Of a stretch of 7,495 bases of DNA, positions 1 through 5,893 are shown piece after piece. Numbering within the stretch: position 1 is the first letter of the stretch; each line of letters starts with the position of its first letter. The position numbers were made by a program, and so were the translations under genes. This DNA is from Alphaproteobacteria bacterium. Its GTDB lineage: Bacteria > Pseudomonadota > Alphaproteobacteria > Sphingomonadales > Emcibacteraceae. A model generated the notes under the pieces. The model was not told the DNA's origin, did not search any database, and saw nothing but the letters and a program-made list of their open reading frames with translations. Location of the stretch: assembly GCA_030432815.1 (NCBI GenBank), contig JAUILB010000133.1, positions 1 to 7,495 of the forward strand, written 5' to 3'.

Positions 1-105
1 AATTGAGGCAGGGCGTTGTTTAATTTCTGTGCTGTATTCATCACGCTGCTCAGAAATAAACCAAACGCGCTCTAACGCGTAGCCGATTTGAACGGTTTTT
101 TCTAT
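1..105 (-). other. Possible 5'-truncated remnant of an unidentified coding region
   Basis: The minus-strand frame is open for 35 codons from 105 to the window edge and is bounded upstream by TAG at 108-106. Its translation (including GYALERVWFISEQRDEY) has a protein-like composition, and base composition shifts near 95-105 from mixed GC to very AT-rich. No ATG, GTG or TTG occurs in the open part, so it cannot be an intact gene start unless a frameshift is involved. I do not recognise the family. The plus strand also has a 26-codon open frame here (2-79, stop 80-82), but its translation is rich in Cys, Ser and Arg and looks like antisense. The open frame could be a decayed gene or chance. Confidence 0.22.
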
Positions 106-195
106 CTATAGATTTATTTTATATTTTTACTTGCAAGATGTAATTAAAACGATAATCTTTTATTGCTTGCAAAAAACAAGTAATGGAGCTTATCG
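106..195. other. AT-rich leader upstream of the small peptide gene
   Basis: This stretch is strongly AT-rich and has no credible coding frame. It contains the perfect 10-bp palindrome ATCTATAGAT (104-113) and two copies of CTTGCAA (130-136 and 166-172). A GATAAT hexamer (151-156) could be a -10 element. The nearest -35-like sequence, TTTACT (126-131), lies 19 bp away, so a promoter here is only suggestive. The ribosome binding site GGAG (185-188) serves the ATG at 196. Confidence 0.3.
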
Positions 196-330
196 ATGCA
201 CAGCACTACATTTATTAAAATTATATTTGTAACACTTATAGCCTTAATTACTTCTCAATCGGTACTTGCCGATCACACAATTGGTAATTATGCATTTCCA
301 GAGAAAACCAAGAGAATAAAGGAAAATTAA
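196..330 (+). CDS. Small putative exported peptide (44 aa)
   Basis: This short ORF has features of a real gene. GGAG sits 7 bases before the ATG. The first 25 residues form a textbook Sec signal peptide: a basic/polar start (MHSTTFIK), a hydrophobic core rich in Ile, Leu, Phe and Val, then Ser-Val-Leu-Ala as a signal peptidase I site. The predicted mature part is only about 19 residues, beginning Asp-His-Thr-Ile-Gly and ending in a basic stretch (KTKRIKEN). The stop codon lies two bases before the DUF899 start, and that gene's ribosome binding site is inside the last codons of this ORF, so the two are probably co-transcribed and translationally coupled. I recognise no family. It could also be the N-terminal remnant of a longer secreted protein lost by deletion. 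Function is unknown. Confidence 0.5.
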   Translation: MHSTTFIKIIFVTLIALITSQSVLADHTIGNYAFPEKTKRIKEN

Positions 331-332
331 AG

Positions 333-1046
333 ATGGTTAGTGAGCCAAAAATAGTCAACTTCGATCAATGGTTTGAAGCCGGACGTGAATTTAAAAAAAA
401 AGAGGAAGAGCTTTTTCGACATACTATGGAAGTTGCTGAGGCACGTCGAAGATTGCCACGCCTGCAAATCGAAAAAGAGTATTTTTTTGATGGAGTAGAT
501 GGGCGAGTATCCCTTGCCGATCTTTTCGATGGAAAAAGTCAGCTAATCATACAACATTTTATGTATGGTGCTGATTGGGATGAGCCTTGTCCTCGTTGTT
601 CTGGAATAGCAGATTGTCATTCAAGTATTCATCCCCATCTTAATGCCCGAGATATTAACCTAGTTGCTGTTTCTAATGGTCCACTTGATAAACTACAAGC
701 CCATAAAAAACGTATGGGTTGGTCTTTTGATTGGTATAGCTGCTTGGGTACCGACTTTGGATTTGATTTCGGGGTTTCATATTTGCCGGAACATCACGAA
801 ACAGGTGTAGCATATTATAATTTTGAGCCTTTGCAAAATAAAACGGATGAACTTTCCGGGGTGAGTTGCTTTATTAAGGATACTGACAATAAAATTTATC
901 GCACATATTCAGCTTACCGGGAACATCTAATGCCGCTGCTGAACTTCTATTCTTATATGGATATTTCACCTAAAGGACGCAATGAGGATCCAGATAAAAT
1001 ATTTATGTCCTGGATCAATTTTAAAGATAAATATGATGCATCATAA
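333..1046 (+). CDS. DUF899 family thioredoxin-like protein
   Basis: The 237-residue protein matches the DUF899 family along its whole length and is of usual size. Landmarks in order are an N-terminal helical, Glu/Lys/Arg-rich segment (10-40), LADLFDG (61-67), a CxxC motif Cys86-Pro-Arg-Cys89, HLNARD (102-107), KKRMGWSF (125-132), DFGFDFGVS (141-149), TYSAY (191-195) and SPKGR (212-216). The family has a thioredoxin-like fold and is annotated only as predicted thiol-disulfide oxidoreductase or dithiol-disulfide isomerase; its substrate is not established. There is no signal peptide, so it is probably cytoplasmic. The start is supported by AAAGGA (318-323) nine bases upstream. Its base composition is visibly more AT-rich than gyrA, which fits an accessory gene. 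It follows the small exported peptide gene by two bases and converges on the rrf2 gene without an obvious terminator between them. Confidence 0.88.
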   Translation: MVSEPKIVNFDQWFEAGREFKKKEEELFRHTMEVAEARRRLPRLQIEKEYFFDGVDGRVSLADLFDGKSQLIIQHFMYGADWDEPCPRCSGIADCHSSIHPHLNARDINLVAVSNGPLDKLQAHKKRMGWSFDWYSCLGTDFGFDFGVSYLPEHHETGVAYYNFEPLQNKTDELSGVSCFIKDTDNKIYRTYSAYREHLMPLLNFYSYMDISPKGRNEDPDKIFMSWINFKDKYDAS

Positions 1047-1123
1047 AAAAATAATTGCGATGAAAAAGAGGGGTGAATAAAAAGCACTATTATGGCCCCT
1101 GATTTGGATAGTAGCTTCAAAGG

Positions 1124-1534
1124 TTATTTATGTTGAAAATGTAAAATGTCCAGTGTGATCTCACCAAAGCGTTTTAAAATTAAATCTTCAGCTTCATTCA
1201 GGACGGTATTTAATTCGCGAGTAATTGATTTCTCAATAGGACAACCAACATGTTCATCGGTCAGTCCAATGGTAAATAAGGATGAATCACCAAATAATCT
1301 GTAAATATCCAGTAACGTTATATCTTTCAATGGGCGGGTGAGGGCCCATCCGCCGTCTCTTCCTTTTGTGGTTTTGACGTAGCCAGCATCCCTTAAAAGT
1401 CCCATGGTGCGGCGGACAACGACGGGGTTTGTTGATAACATTTTGGCTATGTGCGCGGAGGATTTCGGATCATCCTTAATATTCAGATGGGCCAATATAT
1501 GTAGTACCCGTGACAGTCTGCTGTCTTTTTTCAT
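1124..1534 (-). CDS. Rrf2 family transcriptional regulator (YwnA-like)
   Basis: This is a 136-residue DNA-binding repressor-type protein. It opens with the Rrf2 signature (KKDSRLSRVLHILAHL), followed by a winged helix-turn-helix in which the recognition region NPVVVRR and the wing GRDGGWALTRP are clear, and ends in the usual helical dimerisation segment. The sequence recalls Bacillus YwnA more than IscR or NsrR. It has a single cysteine (Cys98, in a CPIE context) and lacks the three-Cys iron-sulfur ligand set, so Fe-S sensing is unlikely. I chose the ATG at 1534 because the family pattern begins right there. The upstream in-frame ATG (1564) would add ten residues, has no Shine-Dalgarno, lies inside an operator-like repeat, and sits at the predicted transcription start. 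No start has a strong ribosome binding site. It is divergent from the methyltransferase gene, probably its target, and probably represses itself. Confidence 0.88.
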   Translation of the reverse strand: MKKDSRLSRVLHILAHLNIKDDPKSSAHIAKMLSTNPVVVRRTMGLLRDAGYVKTTKGRDGGWALTRPLKDITLLDIYRLFGDSSLFTIGLTDEHVGCPIEKSITRELNTVLNEAEDLILKRFGEITLDILHFQHK

Positions 1535-1547
1535 GCCTTCATCCATA

Positions 1548-1570
1548 AATGTAACTTTTAACATTACATA
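1548..1570. promoter_or_regulatory. Second, degenerate Rrf2 operator-like repeat
   Basis: AATGTAAC (1548-1555) and ATTACATA (1563-1570) share the core ATGTAA/TTACAT with the perfect operator at 1589-1615, and their arm starts are also 15 bp apart. The two sites are 43 bp apart, about four helical turns, so two dimers could bind on the same face of the DNA. This site overlaps the predicted rrf2 transcription start. Binding is inferred from symmetry and position only. Confidence 0.45.
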
Positions 1571-1571
1571 T

Positions 1572-1598
1572 ATTGTATTTTTGAAAATTTAATGTAAC
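1572..1598 (-). promoter_or_regulatory. Putative rrf2 promoter
   Basis: On the minus strand TACAAT (1577-1572) is a good -10 hexamer. GTTACA (1598-1593) lies 15 bp upstream and could serve as a -35, although the spacer is short. Transcription would begin near 1565, giving a leader of about 30 bases to the ATG at 1534. The -35 lies within the left arm of the perfect inverted repeat, so a repressor bound there would block RNA polymerase. Confidence 0.35.
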
Positions 1599-1615
1599 AT
1601 TAATGGTTACATTAA
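1589..1615. promoter_or_regulatory. Perfect inverted repeat, probable Rrf2 operator
   Basis: TTAATGTAAC (1589-1598) and GTTACATTAA (1606-1615) are exact reverse complements separated by 7 bp, giving a 27-bp site. It sits between the divergent rrf2 and methyltransferase genes. It overlaps the rrf2 -35 region on one strand and a TAATAT hexamer (1613-1618) that could be the methyltransferase -10 on the other. Rrf2 dimers typically bind AT-rich dyads of about this length, so the adjacent Rrf2 protein is the natural candidate. Confidence 0.62.
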
Positions 1616-1674
1616 TATGAAGTTGGCGTCCAGCCTTTATCACTACGCCATTTAAACTTGCAAAAGGAAAATAC

Positions 1675-2382
1675 ATGAAAACCGATGAAATTATATCCAT
1701 TTTTGATGAACAAGCCCCCAATTATGACAGTAGGTGGAAACGAATGGCCCCTGTTTCAGATGCGCTTTACTTTTTTGTAAAGACCATTTTTGCCCGGTTA
1801 CCTGAAAAAGCTAGAATATTATGTGTTGGGGCTGGCACAGGAAAAGAAATTGTTTTTCTCGCTAAATATTTTCCTGATTGGCGGTTTACAGTTGTCGAGC
1901 CATCACAAGGGATGATCGATGTTTGTCGTAAAACTATGGAAAATAAGGGTTTGACACAAAGATGCATGTTCCATGAAGGCTTTCTGGATACTCTTCCCAA
2001 AGATAGGGAGCATGATGCTGCAACCTGTTTTTTTGTATCCCAGTTTATTCTTGAACAGGACGAAAGAAGTGATTTTTTTAAGCAAATTGCCATTAGATTA
2101 GAACCAAAAGGATTGTTGGTCAGTGCGGACCTTGTCGCAGATATATTTTCGAAGGATTATCCTGATCTGCTTGAGTTATGGTTGAAGGTTATGTCGGATG
2201 CTGAAGTTGATGAACCGGCACTTCATAAAATGAAAGAAACCTATGAAAATGATGTGGCGGTTTTGCCTTCTCAGAAAGTGAAATCTATTATAGCTTTGGG
2301 CGGATTTGACACTCCTGTCAGGTTTTATCAGGCGGGATTGATCCAGGCTTTTTTTGCGCAGCGCAGTAAAGAAATAGATTAG
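1675..2382 (+). CDS. Class I SAM-dependent methyltransferase
   Basis: The 235-residue protein has a Rossmann-type methyltransferase core. An N-terminal FDEQAPNYD segment (10-18) is typical of small-molecule methyltransferases. Motif I is ILCVGAGTGKE (48-58), the glycine-rich SAM-binding loop, with Cys where many relatives have Asp. VVEPS (73-77) ends strand 2 with the acidic residue expected to contact the ribose of SAM, and motif-IV-like residues lie around ATCFFVSQFIL (116-126). The start is supported by AGGA (1665-1668) six bases before the ATG. The acceptor substrate cannot be deduced. No membrane segment or signal peptide is visible, so it is cytosolic. It is divergent from an Rrf2 regulator with an operator-like dyad between them, so it is probably induced when that regulator releases DNA. 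Pairs of Rrf2 regulator and such a methyltransferase are, as I recall, recurrent in proteobacteria, but without an assigned role. Confidence 0.85.
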   Translation: MKTDEIISIFDEQAPNYDSRWKRMAPVSDALYFFVKTIFARLPEKARILCVGAGTGKEIVFLAKYFPDWRFTVVEPSQGMIDVCRKTMENKGLTQRCMFHEGFLDTLPKDREHDAATCFFVSQFILEQDERSDFFKQIAIRLEPKGLLVSADLVADIFSKDYPDLLELWLKVMSDAEVDEPALHKMKETYENDVAVLPSQKVKSIIALGGFDTPVRFYQAGLIQAFFAQRSKEID

Positions 2383-2518
2383 GACTTTTAGTTGATTTTA
2401 AAGCTATATAATTTCCTTGAAAAAAGCATTGTAAAGCACTGTTTTTAAAAGATATAAATATTTGAAAAAAATAAACTTTTTGTGAATTTTAAAAATGTAA
2501 TTTTTATGGCCCAAAAGC
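2383..2518. other. AT-rich gap with no gene or clear terminator
   Basis: There is no credible ORF and no GC-rich hairpin followed by a T-run to end the methyltransferase transcript. The only strong symmetry is TAAAAAT-GTA-ATTTTTA (2490-2506), a 7-bp all-AT inverted repeat with a 3-base centre, too weak for a standard intrinsic terminator. A-tracts recur through the stretch and may bend the DNA upstream of the gyrA promoter. Confidence 0.4.
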
Positions 2519-2547
2519 TTGCTTTGGTTACTCATATTTTGTATAAA
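2519..2547 (+). promoter_or_regulatory. Putative gyrA promoter
   Basis: TTGCTT (2519-2524) and TATAAA (2542-2547) are separated by exactly 17 bp, matching sigma-70 geometry: the -35 keeps the crucial TTG and the -10 matches five of six positions. Transcription would start near 2554, leaving a leader of roughly 80 bases before the gyrA start. Two copies of TGGTTAC (2525-2531 and 2552-2558) lie in the spacer and at the predicted start site. Confidence 0.4.
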
Positions 2548-2631
2548 TTTATGGTTACATTTTTCATAATTTACGCATCAAATTTAGTAAATCAGATGCC
2601 GTAAAAAACAGGGATAATAAAGGGCCATCTA

Positions 2632-5361
2632 TTGACCGATAATACAGCTTCCGAAACACCGGACGAAAGTATCTCCAATATCACTATTGAAGAAGAAATG
2701 AAAAACTCATATCTCGATTACGCTATGAGCGTGATCGTGTCACGGGCACTCCCGGATGTGAGGGACGGGCTTAAACCCGTACACCGTCGAATTCTATATT
2801 CCATGTATGAAAATAATTATGACTGGACCAAATCGTACCGCAAATCTGCCCGTGTTGTCGGGGATGTGATGGGTAAATATCATCCGCATGGTGATAGTGC
2901 TATTTATGATGCGATGGTGCGGATGGCGCAGGATTTTTCATTAAGGCTGCCGCTTATTGACGGGCAGGGAAATTTTGGCTCCATGGACGGTGATCCGCCG
3001 GCAGCTATGCGTTATACAGAAGCGCGCATGGCAAAAGCGGCCAGTGGCCTTCTTGAAGATATCGATATGGATACGGTAAATTTCCAGCCGAACTATGACG
3101 AAAGTGAACATGAACCAAGCGTTCTGCCAGCACGTTTTCCGGCTTTGCTTGTAAATGGTGCAGGCGGCATCGCCGTCGGTATGGCGACAAATATTCCACC
3201 CCATAACCTTGGGGAGGTATTGGATGCCTGCTGTGCCTATATTGATGATCCGGAAATTAGTCTTGAAGAATTGGTTGAAATTGTGCCTGGTCCTGATTTC
3301 CCGACAGGTGGCATGATCATGGGCGGTGCGGGTGCACGTTCAGCGGAAATGACCGGCCGCGGATCGATTGTAATGCGTGGCAGAACACATATTGAAGAGT
3401 TTAAAAAAGACCGCGAAGCCATTGTCATCACCGAAATACCGTATCAGGTTAATAAATCCCGTATGATTGAAAATATTGCCGACTGCGTACGCAGTAAGAA
3501 AATTGAAGGCATATCTGACATCCGTGATGAAAGTGACCGTGATGGTGTGCGTGTGGTCGTTGAAATTAAAAGGGATTCGATGGCTGATGTTGTGCTTAAT
3601 CAGCTTTTCCGTTTTACACCGCTTCAAACCAGCTTTGGTGCCAATATGCTTGCACTGTGCGGTGGCCGTCCGCAGGTGTTAAATTTACACAATATTATTG
3701 AGCAATTTATTCGTTTTCGTGAAGAAGTCATTACCCGCCGTACCAAATTCAAGCTTGCTAAGGCGCGGGACCGTGCCCATTTGCTTGTTGGTCTTGTTAT
3801 TGCGGTTAATAACCTTGATAAAGTTGTTGCCATGATCAGAAGTGCGGCAAATCCAGCAGATGCACGAGAAGCGCTTCTTGCTGAAAACTGGGATGCTGTT
3901 GATGTCGCTGGTTATATTGAACTTATCAATGAGCCCGGGCGTGGTATTGTTGACGGAAAATATAAGCTTTCTGAGAAACAGGTTCGTGCCATTCTTGAAC
4001 TTCGGCTTCATCGTCTGACAGCCCTTGGCCGTGACGATATCGGTGGTGAACTTAAGGAACTTTCAATACAAATTGAAGACTTTATTGATATTCTTTGCTC
4101 GCGTGAACGCCTTTATAGCATTATGAGAGAAGAATTCGTTGCTTACAGGGATGAGTTTTCCACACCACGCCGTAGCGAATTTGCAGCTGATGCCGCCGGT
4201 TTTGAGGATGAAGACCTGATTCAGGTCGAAGATATGGTGGTTACCGTAACCAACACAGGTTATATCAAGCGGGTTGCGCTTGATACATACCGTGCGCAAC
4301 GCCGCGGCGGGAAGGGCCGCAGTGGCATGTCGACAAAGGATGAAGACGTGCTTTCAAATGTATTTGTGGCAAATACCCATGTGCCGATCCTTTTCTTCAG
4401 CACATTCGGGCAAGTTTATAAACTTAAAGTATGGAAGCTTCCGCTTGGATCACCAACATCCAAAGGAAAAGCACTGATCAATCTGCTTCCTCTTGAACAG
4501 GGAGAAACCATTTCAACAATCCTGCCGCTTCCTGAAGATGAAGACAGCTGGGGCGAACTTCATGCTATATTTGCAACCGCCAAAGGAAATGTGAGACGTA
4601 ACCTGCTTTCTGATTTTTCAAATGTGCGTGCAAATGGTAAAATCGCGATCAGGCTTTCTGATGGTGATAAACTTGTCGGGGTTGCAGCATGTTCAGAAGA
4701 AGATGACGTGCTGATGGTAGCGCGTGGGGGTAAATGTATTCGCTTCCCGGCAACAAAAGTGCGGCTCTTCAAAGGGCGTAATTCGGATGGTGTGCGTGGT
4801 ATAAAACTTGCTGATGATGACGAAGTGGTTTCCATGTCGATCCTTCACCATGTAAATATGGATCAGGAACAAAAAGTCGCCTACCTTCGTTATGCGAATG
4901 CCAAACGCCGTGGCGAGGATCCGGAAAGACCTAATGAAATTGATGAAGAACGGCTTGAAGCACTTGAAGAACGGGAAGAATTTATTCTTAGTATTACAGT
5001 GAACGGATATGGCAAGCGCACATCTTCCTATGAATATCGTGTAACAGGTCGGGGTGGTAGCGGTATTATCAATATTGAAACGTCAGAACGAAATGGTGAA
5101 GTCGTAGCGGCATTTCCAATTGATGAGCATGACCAGCTTATGATGGTTACTGATAATGGTCGCTTAATCCGTGTTCCGGTTCATGATGTACGCATTGCCG
5201 GACGTAATACACAGGGGGTTACGCTCTTTAAAGTCGGGGATGATGAAAAGATTGTTTCTGTTGACCGTATCCATGAATCAGAGGATGATGAAGAATCAGA
5301 AGAAGACGGAGGTGACGAAAATGACCAGTCTTCAGAGGATAAAACAACTCCTGAGGAGTGA
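2632..5361 (+). CDS. gyrA: DNA gyrase subunit A
   Basis: GyrA is the DNA-cleaving subunit of the A2B2 gyrase that introduces negative supercoils. The 909-residue protein shows SYLDYAMSVIV (26-36), ALPDVRDGLKPVHRR (39-53), the catalytic tyrosine Tyr128 in AAMRYTEARM, and the gyrase-specific GyrA box QRRGGKG (556-562), which separates it from ParC. A charged insertion at about 741-784 in the C-terminal pinwheel domain is of the type seen in alphaproteobacteria, and residues 882-909 form a very acidic tail. The quinolone-determining residues Ser89 and Asp93 (Escherichia coli 83 and 87) are the susceptible type. The start is TTG: an in-frame TAA lies at 2602-2604, no ATG or GTG follows before codon 23, and AGGG (2621-2624) is 7 bases upstream. 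Starting at codon 23 would remove the conserved NITIEEEM region. It heads a compact gene cluster. Confidence 0.97.
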   Translation: MTDNTASETPDESISNITIEEEMKNSYLDYAMSVIVSRALPDVRDGLKPVHRRILYSMYENNYDWTKSYRKSARVVGDVMGKYHPHGDSAIYDAMVRMAQDFSLRLPLIDGQGNFGSMDGDPPAAMRYTEARMAKAASGLLEDIDMDTVNFQPNYDESEHEPSVLPARFPALLVNGAGGIAVGMATNIPPHNLGEVLDACCAYIDDPEISLEELVEIVPGPDFPTGGMIMGGAGARSAEMTGRGSIVMRGRTHIEEFKKDREAIVITEIPYQVNKSRMIENIADCVRSKKIEGISDIRDESDRDGVRVVVEIKRDSMADVVLNQLFRFTPLQTSFGANMLALCGGRPQVLNLHNIIEQFIRFREEVITRRTKFKLAKARDRAHLLVGLVIAVNNLDKVVAMIRSAANPADAREALLAENWDAVDVAGYIELINEPGRGIVDGKYKLSEKQVRAILELRLHRLTALGRDDIGGELKELSIQIEDFIDILCSRERLYSIMREEFVAYRDEFSTPRRSEFAADAAGFEDEDLIQVEDMVVTVTNTGYIKRVALDTYRAQRRGGKGRSGMSTKDEDVLSNVFVANTHVPILFFSTFGQVYKLKVWKLPLGSPTSKGKALINLLPLEQGETISTILPLPEDEDSWGELHAIFATAKGNVRRNLLSDFSNVRANGKIAIRLSDGDKLVGVAACSEEDDVLMVARGGKCIRFPATKVRLFKGRNSDGVRGIKLADDDEVVSMSILHHVNMDQEQKVAYLRYANAKRRGEDPERPNEIDEERLEALEEREEFILSITVNGYGKRTSSYEYRVTGRGGSGIINIETSERNGEVVAAFPIDEHDQLMMVTDNGRLIRVPVHDVRIAGRNTQGVTLFKVGDDEKIVSVDRIHESEDDEESEEDGGDENDQSSEDKTTPEE
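5353..5358 (+). promoter_or_regulatory. Ribosome binding site of coaD inside the end of gyrA
   Basis: GAGGAG lies within the last gyrA codons, six bases before the coaD ATG and directly ahead of the gyrA TGA (5359-5361). The placement suggests translational coupling of coaD to gyrA. Confidence 0.75.
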
Positions 5362-5364
5362 TAA

Positions 5365-5874
5365 ATGGCTATTGGCAAACGAATAGGGCTTTATCCGGGT
5401 ACGTTCGATCCGATTACGTTGGGACATCTGGATATTATCGAACGTGGGACAAAGCTCGTTGACCATCTTATTGTGGGGGTTTCAACCAATCCGTCGAAAA
5501 AAACACTTTTCACTCTTGAAGAACGTATCGAGATAGTAAGACGGGAAATCGATTATTTAAACAAGAAATCTGGCGCAACAGTTGAAGTGGTTGGTTTTAA
5601 TACACTTCTTATGGCTTTTGCAGAACAGGTGAATGCTTCTGTTATTATTCGTGGGTTGCGTGCAGCATCGGATTTTGAATATGAATTTCAGATGACTGCG
5701 ATGAATGACCAGCTTAATGAAGAAATTGAAACTGTCTTTATGATGGCTGACCCCTCGCTTCAGGCAATTGCCTCTCGACTCGTCAAGGAAATTGCAATAT
5801 ATGACGGTGAAATTGATAAATTTGTTACTCAATCCGTACGTGATGATGTACTTGCAAAACTTGGCAAAAAATAA
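5365..5874 (+). CDS. coaD: Pantetheine-phosphate adenylyltransferase
   Basis: CoaD transfers AMP from ATP to 4'-phosphopantetheine, giving dephospho-CoA, the penultimate step of coenzyme A synthesis; it works in the cytosol, typically as a hexamer. The 169-residue length is normal for the bacterial enzyme. It carries the nucleotidyltransferase signature GTFDPITLGH (12-21) with the TxGH form of the ATP-binding motif, the phosphate-contacting region around NPSKK (42-46), IIRGLRAASDFEYE (94-107), and SRLVKEIA (137-144), the conserved C-terminal motif. The ATG starts three bases after the gyrA stop and uses a strong GAGGAG site, so it is almost certainly in the gyrA transcript. No unusual residues were noticed. 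Confidence 0.96.
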   Translation: MAIGKRIGLYPGTFDPITLGHLDIIERGTKLVDHLIVGVSTNPSKKTLFTLEERIEIVRREIDYLNKKSGATVEVVGFNTLLMAFAEQVNASVIIRGLRAASDFEYEFQMTAMNDQLNEEIETVFMMADPSLQAIASRLVKEIAIYDGEIDKFVTQSVRDDVLAKLGKK

Positions 5875-5893
5875 ATAACTACAGGACAAGACA

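Noticed and set aside
66..95. tRNA-like fragments (GCGCTCTAAC and GATTTGAACGG)
   Set aside because: They resemble reverse-complement D-arm and T-arm pieces, but they are in the wrong order and too close together, with no acceptor stem.
130..172. CTTGCAA direct repeats before the small peptide gene
   Set aside because: A similar CTTGCAAAA also occurs at 1657-1665 before the methyltransferase gene. The motif is short and AT-rich, with no consistent spacing to promoters.
1032..1045. Perfect 14-bp palindrome TATGATGCATCATA at the end of DUF899
   Set aside because: It has no loop-friendly centre, gives only about five weak base pairs as a hairpin, and is followed on the plus strand by A residues rather than T residues. 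It overlaps the last codons and is probably chance.
1047..1123. Terminator between the convergent DUF899 and rrf2 genes
   Set aside because: The best pairing, AGGGG with CCCCT (about 1067-1100), has a roughly 22-base loop and no T-run. No convincing bidirectional terminator is visible.
1767..2093. Antisense ORF of 108 codons inside the methyltransferase gene
   Set aside because: It is a shadow frame of a gene with clear motifs on the plus strand, has no recognisable protein pattern and no supporting context.
2490..2506. AT-only inverted repeat as a terminator for the methyltransferase gene
   Set aside because: The stem has no G-C pairs and a 3-base centre, so it is too unstable for a standard intrinsic terminator.
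3685..4011. Antisense ORFs inside gyrA, including this 108-codon one
   Set aside because: GyrA is continuous and fully conserved on the plus strand. These frames reflect codon bias and low stop frequency on the opposite strand.
4215..4229. Near-perfect palindrome GACCTGATTCAGGTC in gyrA
   Set aside because: It is a single short dyad inside a conserved coding stretch with no regulatory context, consistent with chance.
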